Source: CAWGGS01 sp963822095 (GTDB taxonomy: Bacteria; Desulfobacterota; Desulfobulbia; Desulfobulbales; Desulfocapsaceae). Taken from it: DNA of 64,000 nucleotides. The notes beneath the pieces were generated by a model. That model ran no database searches. It was not told the origin of the DNA and saw only the letters and a list, made by a program, of their open reading frames with translations. The stretch spans positions 1 to 64,000 of the forward strand of contig CAWGGS010000002.1 of NCBI GenBank assembly GCA_963822095.1, in the 5' to 3' direction. Position numbers and translations under genes: made by a program. Shown here in pieces: positions 16,248 through 24,538 of this stretch (within the stretch, counting starts at the first letter, position 1; each line of letters starts with the position of its first letter).

Positions 16248-16419
16248 TCTTCTATTTTCCCTTTTGGGTCTTGATGGTTTGAACTCCATACCCTTCAGTA
16301 GGATTGTTTGTTATCGACGCAGGCATTTCTTTTCTACCTAACTTAATAGACGGGCTATGACAACCTGTTTTTACAGCTGGAAAGCAGGATTTGCTCGATA
16401 GTGATGTTTTTGGTGAAAG

Positions 16420-16452
16420 AAAAAACAAAAGGGCAGCCGTAGCTGCCCTTCG
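16420..16452 (-). terminator. Rho-independent terminator of hsp20
   Basis: Minus-strand hairpin AAGGGCAGC-TACG-GCTGCCCTT followed by a U-rich run (TTGTTTTTTC). It lies 35-65 bases after the Hsp20 stop codon and separates it from the HEAT gene. Confidence 0.9.
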
Positions 16453-16485
16453 TTGCAAGGGAGGAGAAATGATCAATTTTTATGG

Positions 16486-16929
16486 TTACTGGATAGTAAC
16501 CTGTTTTGCTTTCAATTCTTCCGGCCTGGGGATTACCAGGGAAAGGACGCCGTTTTTATGTTTGGCTTCAACCTTTTCCGGGTCGATGTCGAACGACAGA
16601 TTGAAGGTCCGCTCGAACCGTCCATATTTCCTCTCTTGCCGGTAGTTGTTTTCATCTTTGACCTCATTCACCGTTTTGCTCTCACCGCTCAAGGTCAAAG
16701 TCCTTCCTATCACGTCCACATGGATATCCTCTTTGGCCACTCCGGGTATTTCGGCGTCGATGCAGATTTTGTTCTCTTTTTCATAGATGTCCACCGTCGG
16801 CATTACCCGACCGACATTTTCCAGACTGCTGTCGGTGATGGAGGGTGAGAAAAAATCATCGAACAGACGCGAAAACGGTGTGTTCAGGTGTGCAAGAGAT
16901 GTGCGTGGCAGGTATCGTACGAGTTCCAT
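16486..16929 (-). CDS. Small heat-shock protein Hsp20 (alpha-crystallin domain)
   Basis: ATP-independent holdase chaperone in the cytoplasm. 147 residues: a variable N-terminus with FSRLFDDFF (~19-27), the alpha-crystallin domain from ~43 (PTVDIYEKENKICIDAEIPG, KEDIHVDV, LTLSGESK), YGRFERTFNL, and the hallmark KNGVLSLVIPRPE (A-x-x-x-NGVL motif) near residue 125. The C-terminal anchoring I-x-I/V motif is weakly represented (KAKQVTIQ). AGGAG precedes ATG 16929. It is a single-gene unit with its own terminator; no CIRCE or ROSE-type leader hairpin was recognised in the 185 bases upstream. Confidence 0.93.
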   Translation of the reverse strand: MELVRYLPRTSLAHLNTPFSRLFDDFFSPSITDSSLENVGRVMPTVDIYEKENKICIDAEIPGVAKEDIHVDVIGRTLTLSGESKTVNEVKDENNYRQERKYGRFERTFNLSFDIDPEKVEAKHKNGVLSLVIPRPEELKAKQVTIQ

Positions 16930-17114
16930 GGTTGTTCTCCTTTTGTGTGGTTTTAAGTTGTGCTCCCAATATTTTATTGATGGGTTGTGTTTTTTTGTTT
17001 ACCTCTTTACCTGAGATGATAATAATTAAAGAAACGATGTCAATAATAGAATATTACTTTTAGTAAAAAAATAAAAAAGTAATTTAAAGTAGCCGCTGGA
17101 CCAGGAGGAAGGTT

Positions 17115-17702
17115 ATGGTGAAACCGATTAACTCAATGATTGATATAGAATATTCTGAGAAATCAACTGCAGATCTTCGAGGTCGGCAGTCTGTCAGAAC
17201 GACATTCAAGCTGTCGGAGCGTAGTATTCATGCCTTGAGAATCCTTGCTACCCAGTTTGGAATCAAACAAAAATCATTGTTTGATCATCTCATCGACGAT
17301 ATCCAGGCCCTGCATGTGATTGCTGAGGCCTCGGAAGATGTCGATCTAAAGGAAGGTAGGGTGGCCAAGACCTTTGTCGTTTCCCGTAGGACCTTGGAGA
17401 ATCTCGAACAGGTCAGTAACCGTTTCCATACACCACGAGATGTGTTGGTTGAGTTCTCTATTGAACGGATTTTTCCCTTGTTGTCGAGGGAGAAGAAGAG
17501 ACATGAAAAACGAAAAGTTCTCCTTGATGACCTCAGGAGGTATCTTGCCCATGGGAATGCCCTTGTTGAAAAATCCCGGGATGAATTAAGTGAGGACGAT
17601 CCTGTTTTCGACAAGATTCTTACCATGATGCGACATGTAAAGAATTCCTATTTGGAAGTGGAAGACTTTGTGAAGCGAGGTGAGATGATGGAAGATTTTT
17701 AA
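17115..17702 (+). CDS. Putative DNA-binding protein with two ribbon-helix-helix-like modules
   Basis: Not a recognised family. The 195-residue product contains two similar segments: residues ~27-63 (SVRTTFKLSERSIHALRILA...KSLFDHLIDD) and ~81-118 (VAKTFVVSRRTLENLEQVS...RDVLVEFSIE). Each reads as beta-strand, serine turn, helix, turn, helix, the layout of a ribbon-helix-helix (Arc/MetJ) half. A basic, coiled-coil-like region follows (REKKRHEKRKVLLDDLRRYL) and an acidic tail ends it. AGGAGGAAGG before ATG 17115 is a strong ribosome site. It has its own promoter region and is followed after 130 bases by the macrodomain gene on the same strand. DNA binding is inference. Confidence 0.72.
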   Translation: MVKPINSMIDIEYSEKSTADLRGRQSVRTTFKLSERSIHALRILATQFGIKQKSLFDHLIDDIQALHVIAEASEDVDLKEGRVAKTFVVSRRTLENLEQVSNRFHTPRDVLVEFSIERIFPLLSREKKRHEKRKVLLDDLRRYLAHGNALVEKSRDELSEDDPVFDKILTMMRHVKNSYLEVEDFVKRGEMMEDF

Positions 17703-17832
17703 GGAAGTCAACAAGAGATTGAGGTATTTGTGGTGAAGCAACCTCCATAGGTGCTGGAACTCCCAATGCTTTCCCGGAAGAGGAAAGGCGGATTGGTGAA
17801 GAAAAACCTGGCGCAACAGGAAGGAGAGGGGC

Positions 17833-18342
17833 ATGAAACGAATGAGGGTATTGAGGGGTGATATCACTTTGTTGCAGGTCGATGCCATAGTCAACGCGGC
17901 CAATAACTCACTCCTGGGAGGAGGCGGGGTAGACGGTGCCATCCATAGGACAGCCGGACCGAAGTTGCTGAAGGAGTGCCGGAAACTTGGTGGCTGCCCT
18001 ACTGGTCAGGCCAAAATTACCGGAGGGTATGATTTGCCTGCACGATTTGTCATTCATACCGTGGGACCGGTGTGGCAAGGCGGAGATAAAAACGAAGCGG
18101 AACTGCTTGCCTCATGCTATCGTGAAAGTCTTATCTGTGCGGTTGCCCATGGATGTTCAACCATAGCCTTTCCAGCGATCAGTTGTGGTGCCTATGGATA
18201 TCCTATGGCCCAGGCATGTGCAATCGCCGTCGGGGAGGTGGGGAATTTCCTGGCTGACGATACGACCATCAATCAAGTGACCTTTGCCTGTTTTTCAGAA
18301 GCCATTGAAATGGAATTGCGTGCCGTTTTGCAGTCTTTCTGA
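17833..18342 (+). CDS. Macrodomain protein, O-acetyl-ADP-ribose deacetylase (YmdB type)
   Basis: Binds ADP-ribose derivatives and probably removes acetyl groups from O-acetyl-ADP-ribose or mono-ADP-ribose from proteins. 169 residues, the standard length. Signature blocks: VLRGDITLLQVDAIVNAANN (~5-24; Asn and Asp of the active site), LLGGGGVDGAIHRTAGP (ligand loop), GGYDLPARFVIHTVGPVW, and IAFPAISCGAYGYP (second loop). AAGGAGAGGGG precedes the ATG. It lies 55 bases ahead of cti on the same strand, so the two may be cotranscribed; a link between ADP-ribose and membrane isomerisation is not obvious. Confidence 0.92.
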   Translation: MKRMRVLRGDITLLQVDAIVNAANNSLLGGGGVDGAIHRTAGPKLLKECRKLGGCPTGQAKITGGYDLPARFVIHTVGPVWQGGDKNEAELLASCYRESLICAVAHGCSTIAFPAISCGAYGYPMAQACAIAVGEVGNFLADDTTINQVTFACFSEAIEMELRAVLQSF

Positions 18343-18397
18343 CAGGGCTTGCAGGTCTTAGGTTGGTTTGTTGGAAAACCACATGGAGAGAAAGGGT

Positions 18398-20815
18398 ATG
18401 AAGTGTCCGTATCTTGTATTGGCAGTCCTTATCCTGGTGATAGCAGGGTGTGTCAGTAAACCTCTGCCGCCGATAGCGATCCATACGCCCGAGCGGACGA
18501 TTGATTACCAGAAGGAGGTAAAACCGATCCTCGTCAGGCGCTGCATTGTCTGTCATTCCTGTTATAATTCACCTTGTCAACTCAAATTCAGCTCCCATGA
18601 GGGCGTGGCTAGAGGGGCAACCAAACAGCCTGTCTATGATGCTCATCGCCTGCATGCGGTCGATCCGACACGCCTCTTTATTGATGCCCAGACCACCGAT
18701 GAGTGGCGCAAAAAGGGATTTTACAGCGTTACCAAGAGCAATGCCACCGACGGATATAATAATTCTTTGATGTTGCAACTGCTCTCCCATAAGATGCATC
18801 ACCCGAAGAGCACAGGGGAATACCACTCCGAAGGTGAGTTGACCTGTGCCAAGGACAACATAGAACTTGGTGCATTTTTGCACAAGCATCCAAATCGCGG
18901 CATGCCTTTCGGCTTTCCTCCCCTACATGAAAAGGAGTTCCGGATCATCAGCGGTTGGTTGGCTCAAGGCGCCCACGGTCCCGACCGCAAACAGATGGCG
19001 GCGATGGCACGACCGAGCCCGGAAGTGTTGCCAGAGATTGTCAAATGGGAGAGCTTTCTCAATAACTCCGAGGTCAAACATCGAGTAACTGCTCGTTACC
19101 TTTATGAACATCTCTTTCTTGCCCATATTGTCTTTTCGGGTGTGAACAGGCATGAATTTTATGAGCTGGTCCGTTCGACAACCGCACCGGGAAAACCTGT
19201 GGCCGTGATCCCGTCGCTTCGCCCCTATGACAACCCCGGGCCGGTTTTTTTCTACCGTTTTCAAAAGATCCACTCGACCATTGTTTACAAGACCCACATG
19301 GTTTTCGAGTTGAACGATTCGGTGCTTGACAGGTATCGCCAACTTTTCATAGAGGCACCGTGGAACCAGCCGCCGCATCTGATCGGTTACGATCCTAAAA
19401 AGAGCGCCAATCCCTTTGTTGTCTTTGCCCAGATCCCGCCACGCTCTCGGTACCAATTTCTTCTCGACAACTCCCACTATATCATAATGACCTTCATTCG
19501 AGGGCCGGTCTGTAAGGGCCAGATAGCCTTAAACGTGATCAACGATCATTTCTGGCTGATGTTCATCGATCCGGACCATGATCTGAGTGTGAAGTTTCCC
19601 GATTTCCTGCTCGACAACAGCAAAAATCTGCGGATGCCCACCGAACTGGGCAGCAATGCGGGTCTTTTTGATTATTGGACCAACAGCTATCATCAGGCTG
19701 CCCAGCAATTCTATAGAGCCCGGCAGGATTTTTATGCAAGCTACTATAAAAACGGACTGGGATACGATGCGATTTGGAAGGGGGAGCGGTCAACGGATGC
19801 CCCGTTGCTGACAGTTTTTCGCCATTTTGACAGTGCATCGGTACACAAAGGTATTTTAGGCCGTCTTCCCCGAACCCTGTGGGTAATGGATTATCCGCTG
19901 ATGGAGCGCATCTATTATTCCCTGGTGGCAGGCTTCGATGTCTTTGGAGACCTGGGTCATCAGTTGGGTGACCGGCTCTATATGGACGAGCTACGGATTG
20001 AAGGAGAGAGCTATTTTCTCGATTTTCTCCCTTCCGACCAGCGGGAGAATATCATGCAAGGATGGTATAAAAAGGCCTTGTTCAATTTGGTCGGGTACTA
20101 TCCAACCGTTATGCCGGCCAGGATTGACTTCCAAACGGAAAATCCCAAACGTGAGTTCATAGAAGGATTGGTGACCAGATACATCAACAAAAAAACCGGG
20201 ATAGCTTTTGATCCGTATAATTATATGGACAAGAACGACACCTACCCGGCCTTGCCGAGGAAATATCGAACCATAAAAGATTATCTTAGAGGATTTCGAG
20301 CCGTTTCCGTGCCGGGTATGGGATTTTTAAAATATATCAATGATTATAACGCCAACGTGGCCTTTATTCGAATCCGAATACCGGATGGGAATGATCGGGT
20401 AATTTCGGCTGTCGTCCATCGCTGGCATGACAATGTGCAATTCCTGGTGGGGGAGGACCTGCGTCTGGATTCGTCAAAGGACCGGGCCGATTTCTTTCCA
20501 GGATTCATCGGCTCGTATCCGAATTATTTTTTCGATGTGAACTTGATAGATCTTCCAGATTTTCTATCACTCTTGTATTCCTATAAGGGGCGTCCCAAGG
20601 ACAGGCAAAAGCTGGTAAAGTATGGCATCAATCGGGCAGATGCAGATTTTTGGCAGGAATACGATTGGTTCCAGCAACGCTTCAATGAGGAAGAACCCAC
20701 CCGTGCAGGACTTTTTGATTTAAACAGGTATTACTATAAGGCGTTGTCGGTATCTGACAAAATACACGAGGGCTTTGGAGAAGAGACAATAACGGAAAAG
20801 GAGAGAGGACGATGA
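18398..20815 (+). CDS. cti: Fatty acid cis/trans isomerase (lipoprotein, cytochrome c-type heme motif)
   Basis: Converts cis- to trans-unsaturated acyl chains in membrane lipids, stiffening the membrane under solvent, heat or toxic stress. ATG 18398 is chosen because GGAGA lies just upstream and the product opens with a lipoprotein signal MKCPYLVLAVLILVIAGC; the frame is open back to a TTG at 18368. The heme c motif CIVCHSC occurs at ~48, next to CYNSPCQLK, both typical of Cti. 805 residues is near the Pseudomonas/Vibrio enzymes (~760-800). The protein should sit in the periplasm, anchored by its lipid. It ends in ATGA overlap with the next small gene, so translation is coupled. Confidence 0.92.
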   Translation: MKCPYLVLAVLILVIAGCVSKPLPPIAIHTPERTIDYQKEVKPILVRRCIVCHSCYNSPCQLKFSSHEGVARGATKQPVYDAHRLHAVDPTRLFIDAQTTDEWRKKGFYSVTKSNATDGYNNSLMLQLLSHKMHHPKSTGEYHSEGELTCAKDNIELGAFLHKHPNRGMPFGFPPLHEKEFRIISGWLAQGAHGPDRKQMAAMARPSPEVLPEIVKWESFLNNSEVKHRVTARYLYEHLFLAHIVFSGVNRHEFYELVRSTTAPGKPVAVIPSLRPYDNPGPVFFYRFQKIHSTIVYKTHMVFELNDSVLDRYRQLFIEAPWNQPPHLIGYDPKKSANPFVVFAQIPPRSRYQFLLDNSHYIIMTFIRGPVCKGQIALNVINDHFWLMFIDPDHDLSVKFPDFLLDNSKNLRMPTELGSNAGLFDYWTNSYHQAAQQFYRARQDFYASYYKNGLGYDAIWKGERSTDAPLLTVFRHFDSASVHKGILGRLPRTLWVMDYPLMERIYYSLVAGFDVFGDLGHQLGDRLYMDELRIEGESYFLDFLPSDQRENIMQGWYKKALFNLVGYYPTVMPARIDFQTENPKREFIEGLVTRYINKKTGIAFDPYNYMDKNDTYPALPRKYRTIKDYLRGFRAVSVPGMGFLKYINDYNANVAFIRIRIPDGNDRVISAVVHRWHDNVQFLVGEDLRLDSSKDRADFFPGFIGSYPNYFFDVNLIDLPDFLSLLYSYKGRPKDRQKLVKYGINRADADFWQEYDWFQQRFNEEEPTRAGLFDLNRYYYKALSVSDKIHEGFGEETITEKERGR

Positions 20816-21075
20816 AGGAGGAGTATTGTTTCAATCTTACGGTTCCGATCGAAGATGTCCAAAAGGCTCAGGCGCTTTTGGACGAGGCCAAGACCAAAAT
20901 TCCTGCGATGCGTATCAGCAGAAAGCCCGACCGGAGGCAATGGGCCAGGTTTTACCTGAGTTTCCCCTTTTCCAGCGCTCGCCCCGACCTGTCTTTTGAA
21001 AAGTGGTTTGTACCGCACAAGAAGGAAAACTGGGACCTCTTTGGGCCGAACTATGGGCGTTGGGGGTTGAGCTAA
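20812..21075 (+). CDS. Small conserved-looking protein translationally coupled to cti
   Basis: Function not recognised. 87 residues beginning MKEEYCFNLTVPIEDVQKAQ, followed by a helix (ALLDEAKTKIP), a basic segment (RISRKPDRRQWARFYLSFPF) and an aromatic-rich end (KWFVPHKKENWDLFGPNYG). No signal or membrane segment. Its ATG overlaps the cti stop codon (ATGA) and it carries GGAGAGG just upstream inside cti. The tight coupling suggests it works with, or is dosed with, Cti. I know of no described Cti accessory of this type. Confidence 0.75.
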   Translation: MKEEYCFNLTVPIEDVQKAQALLDEAKTKIPAMRISRKPDRRQWARFYLSFPFSSARPDLSFEKWFVPHKKENWDLFGPNYGRWGLS

Positions 21076-21083
21076 ATCCCCCC

Positions 21084-21386
21084 TCACACCTCGTAATCGA
21101 TCATCCTTCTTTCGCAGGTTCGAGGTCTAACGATACTTCGGACAGCAACGTGGGCCGGGTGTTCCTGATAGGCGTTCCGGGCCTCTTTTGATTCAAACTC
21201 CGAATAGAGGACGATGTCTCCTGCTGTATCCTTGCCGCTGAAGTCGAATCCTACCTCAATATGAAGTAAACCGGGGACCTTGCCTTTAAGATCTTCGAGA
21301 GCCGTTTTGATTGCCAATGCATCGCTGTTTTCATCGAATGGTCTTGTGTTATTGCGCAACTTCCAGCAAACGATATGCTTGATCAT
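21084..21386 (-). CDS. Dabb family protein (stress-responsive alpha/beta barrel)
   Basis: 100 residues of the dimeric alpha-beta barrel family: MIKHIVCWKLRN at the start, ALEDLKGKVPGLLHIEVGFD (~30-50), DIVLYSEFESKEARNAYQEH (~57-76), and a terminal VRPRTCERRMIDYEV. The HIVCWK opening and P-G-L-x-x-x-x-V-G motif are standard for Dabb proteins, whose biochemical role in bacteria is mostly unknown. It lies head-to-head in convergent orientation with the cti operon, 8 bases after that operon's last stop codon. The ribosome site is weak (AGAAAG). Confidence 0.87.
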   Translation of the reverse strand: MIKHIVCWKLRNNTRPFDENSDALAIKTALEDLKGKVPGLLHIEVGFDFSGKDTAGDIVLYSEFESKEARNAYQEHPAHVAVRSIVRPRTCERRMIDYEV

Positions 21387-21530
21387 TATCTTTCTTTTCT
21401 ATCCTTTAACCCCTCTAAAATGAACGGGATTCTAGTAAGATCCTTTTTGATGAGGATGCCTTTTAATTCACTAAAAAATGGATGGGGGAGAGCCTGGCCT
21501 GCCAGACCTATAGCCTCACTCCTGCTGTCT

Positions 21531-22475
21531 TTAACGGGCTGCAAATAACCGTTGTAATAAATCAGGAAGCTCTCTTTTGTCAAGTCTCGTGAGCCCCAGC
21601 CGGTTGGCAGCACCCATTGCCTGCCAATATTCCTGCCGGGCAAGAGATCTGTCCAGGGGCGGACAGTCGGCGGCGTGGCCGCAGGGACGATATTGATCCA
21701 TGATGTTGATATAGGTGTTTTTCGATATCTCCTGGACAATAAAGTCGAGAATGGCTTCTGTTTCACCAAGGCTTTCCGGTAAGACCAGATGCCTGATCAA
21801 GAGCCCTTGTTCAGCGAGACCTCTTTCATTTATGACCAGGTCTCCAACCTGTCGATGCATCTCTTTTATGGCTGCGCGGGCCTTTTCCGGATAGTCTGGG
21901 GCCTTGGCATAATGGGCCGCCGATTCAGAACTCCAGAACTTGAAATCGGGCATATAGATGTCGATAACCCCATCGAGCAGTTTAAGTGTATTGATACTTT
22001 CATAGCCGCTGCAATTGTAGACAAGCGGAAGGTTAAGACCATCGGTTATCGCATGATAGAGAGCTGCAAGCATCTGGGGGACCACATGGGTCGGGGTGAC
22101 GAAATTGATGTTATGGCAGCCTTGCTCCTGCAAGGCGAGCATGCAGTCGGCTAATTGCCGGTCGCTGACCGGCTCTCCTTGTCCCCAATGGCTGATCGCA
22201 TAGTTCTGGCAGAACAGGCAGAGCAGATTGCAGCCGGCAAGGAAAATGGTCCCCGATCCGTTGGCACCGACCAGGGGGCTCTCCTCCCCGAAATGGGGAG
22301 CGAAATCGGAGACCAGGGCCTGCTCTGCAGTTTTGCATATGCCGAGATTGCCAGAGAGACGGTCAACCTTGCATTGCCGCGGGCAGAGGGTGCAGCAGCT
22401 CAGGGTGTTTCGGGCCTTGTCGATTCGATCCTGAAGTTCGCCCGACTCGAAAAGGTTCCGATAGGAAACGGTCAT
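21531..22475 (-). CDS. Radical SAM protein of the PflA-like (activating enzyme) group
   Basis: Cytoplasmic [4Fe-4S]/SAM enzyme. 314 residues: an N-terminal extra cysteine cluster (CCTLCPRQCKVDRLSGNLGI, ~27-46) and the radical SAM motif GCNLLCLFCQNYAIS (CxxxCxxC, ~80-94). Downstream are VTPTHVVPQMLAA and DGVIDIYMPDFKFW, as in the PflA-related family that carries an N-terminal rubredoxin-like segment. Its start overlaps the stop of the upstream decarboxylase gene by four bases (22472-22475), so the two are coupled. No glycyl-radical enzyme gene is nearby, so it is unlikely to be a pyruvate formate-lyase activase proper; its substrate is unknown. Confidence 0.87.
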   Translation of the reverse strand: MTVSYRNLFESGELQDRIDKARNTLSCCTLCPRQCKVDRLSGNLGICKTAEQALVSDFAPHFGEESPLVGANGSGTIFLAGCNLLCLFCQNYAISHWGQGEPVSDRQLADCMLALQEQGCHNINFVTPTHVVPQMLAALYHAITDGLNLPLVYNCSGYESINTLKLLDGVIDIYMPDFKFWSSESAAHYAKAPDYPEKARAAIKEMHRQVGDLVINERGLAEQGLLIRHLVLPESLGETEAILDFIVQEISKNTYINIMDQYRPCGHAADCPPLDRSLARQEYWQAMGAANRLGLTRLDKRELPDLLQRLFAAR

Positions 22476-24124
22476 GGCGTCTTGTCTTTGACCTTTTCGG
22501 CAAGACGTGCCGTGAGCCGGTTTAATGCCTGCGACCGATCGTCACGGTCGATTTTGACATCGATGATCGAGTAGCCGTTGGTGTTTTTATCCGCAGTCAG
22601 CAACGCCCGGTCGAGTTCCTCCTCCGTTTCGGCGATAAAGCCGATACCGCCGCCGATAACCGAGGGCACCTTGCTGAAATGCCACGGATGAATATCGTTA
22701 AAGGGTCCATCCAGAAGCTGCCGTTCTGTTCCGTATCCCTGGTTGTTGATCACGATGATGATTGGGTTGAGGCCGTAGCGGGCGATGCTGGAAATTTCCA
22801 TGCCGGTCATTTGAAAGGCTCCATCTCCTACCAGAACAAGCGGGCGGAACTCTGGATCAGCTAATTGGGCACCTAATGCGCCCGGAACAGCAAACCCCAG
22901 GGATGCGTAATAGGCCGGGGAGAGAAATTTCATTGAACGGTGGATATACAGGTCGTTGGCCCCGAACAGGGCATCGCCTACATCGGCGATCACGATGGTG
23001 TTCTTTTTTAAAAAGGCATTCAGGTGCTGGAAAAGAGTATCAATGGTGATTTTTGATTTGTTTTTCACCGACACCGGGCAGGGAGGATGCGGACGGGGAA
23101 TAGCGCCAAGAGGCCGGGGGGCGATTGGGGCCTTGCCGAGACCTTTTACAAAGTCTTGAAAACGAATTTTTTCAAAGCGATGGTGCCTGATGGATATCCT
23201 TTCGCTGGTGGCGTAGATCGATTGAGTGTGGTCGAGTCTGGCTGTGAAGAGTCCCAGGTTCAGATCGGTCATAAATGTTCCCAGGAGAAGGAGACAGTCA
23301 CTCGATTCCACATAGTTACAGACATCCTCGAGACCTATGGCGCCTTCGTAGACCCCCATATAAAAATCTCTGGTGTCGGCTACTATGGATTTGGCAAGGA
23401 TCGTAGCCGCAACGGGAATTCCTTTGTTACGGGCAAGGGCTATGAGTTCCTTTTGCAGCCCGAAACGATGAATCTCTACTCCGGCCAGGATTACCGGTTG
23501 AGTCGCCTTATTTATCAAGGTTGTTGCTTCCTGGATAGCCTCTTCCAGGGTCACCGGATCACTGGTTGTTTTTTTGTGTTTCTCTCTTGGACCTTTTGGG
23601 CATGGGGCGGAGGCCATATCCCGGGGAAGTTCGATATAGACGGGCCGTTTAAATTTCAGCGCTGCCTGGATGACCCGGTTAATTTCTTTTGCCGCGATAT
23701 CCGGGGTGTCTAATACGGTTGAAGCCACTGTGAAGTGGTCGAATATTCGCTTCTGGACAGGGAAGTCGGAGATTTGGTGATGGAGAAGGTGGCCTCCCCG
23801 CTTCTCTTGTTTTCCGGGGGAGCCGCTGATAATGATGACCGGAGATTTTTCCGCATAGGCCTGGGCCGTCGTGTTTGCGACTTTTAGCGCTCCAACCCCG
23901 TAGGTGACGCAGACAGCTCCGAGTCCTCCCACCCGGGCATAGGCGTCGGCTGCAAATCCAGCTCCTTGTTCATCTATGGTATTGACGAGTTGGATCTGCT
24001 CGGATCTTTCCAGCATATCATAGAATCCGAGGACATAATCACCAGGAATTCCGAAGACATGCCTGATGCCGTTTGCAGACAGCCGGTTAATGAGATATTC
24101 TCCGATCGGTATTTCCGTACGCAT
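22472..24124 (-). CDS. Thiamine pyrophosphate-dependent 2-keto-acid decarboxylase
   Basis: Non-oxidative decarboxylation of a 2-oxo acid (pyruvate, indolepyruvate or branched-chain type) to an aldehyde. 550 residues with all three domains: N-terminal PYR domain with GIPGDYVLGFYDML, EQGAGFAADAYAR (catalytic Glu, ~51) and LLHHQISDF, the His-His pair typical of PDC/IPDC enzymes and absent from acetolactate synthases; middle domain ~190-330; C-terminal PP domain with LVGDGAFQMTG ... INNQGYGTE (TPP-Mg motif GDG-N). GGAAG precedes ATG 24124. It overlaps the radical SAM gene by four bases. The substrate is not determinable. Confidence 0.87.
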   Translation of the reverse strand: MRTEIPIGEYLINRLSANGIRHVFGIPGDYVLGFYDMLERSEQIQLVNTIDEQGAGFAADAYARVGGLGAVCVTYGVGALKVANTTAQAYAEKSPVIIISGSPGKQEKRGGHLLHHQISDFPVQKRIFDHFTVASTVLDTPDIAAKEINRVIQAALKFKRPVYIELPRDMASAPCPKGPREKHKKTTSDPVTLEEAIQEATTLINKATQPVILAGVEIHRFGLQKELIALARNKGIPVAATILAKSIVADTRDFYMGVYEGAIGLEDVCNYVESSDCLLLLGTFMTDLNLGLFTARLDHTQSIYATSERISIRHHRFEKIRFQDFVKGLGKAPIAPRPLGAIPRPHPPCPVSVKNKSKITIDTLFQHLNAFLKKNTIVIADVGDALFGANDLYIHRSMKFLSPAYYASLGFAVPGALGAQLADPEFRPLVLVGDGAFQMTGMEISSIARYGLNPIIIVINNQGYGTERQLLDGPFNDIHPWHFSKVPSVIGGGIGFIAETEEELDRALLTADKNTNGYSIIDVKIDRDDRSQALNRLTARLAEKVKDKTP

Positions 24125-24538
24125 TCGATGTCTTCCTTCTCGTAGAGGATGAAGATACTACTCGATAGTGTGTCAAGAACGTTATCTGGCAGCTATTTTC
24201 GGGTCTAAATCATTTAAAAGATAATCGAAACAGTATTTATACATAAATCGGATACGAAAAATTTTTTATCGATAAATATATCTGATATAATCATACTGCT
24301 TTAAAAAATGAATGCAACACGATGCAGAAAAGAGAACCATTGTATGGTCCTGCTCGGTCTTTTTAGCCCGTTCATGACAGGGATTAGATTTTAGAGGGAG
24401 AAGATTTTCCAATTGTAAATATCCATTCAAAGAGATCTGTGGCTTCCTGTTCCTGCTAACAACCATGGCTGGACCAGACCGGCCAGCCCTTCATGCCCCT
24501 TGATGATTCAAAAAAAGACGAGATCTTAATACTTTGGC
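24125..24538. other. 414-bp intergenic region between divergent genes
   Basis: Separates the keto-acid decarboxylase operon from the BarA-like kinase gene; both promoters must lie here. The left half (24190-24300) is strongly AT-rich, with TATATCTGATATAATC near 24276-24291 as a possible promoter core. No repeat, hairpin terminator or supported gene was seen. Confidence 0.5.

Noticed and set aside
21386..21769. 127-codon minus-strand frame overlapping the radical SAM gene end
   Set aside because: Mostly a shadow of the radical SAM gene in another frame. The last 30 codons alone look protein-like, but no start fits.
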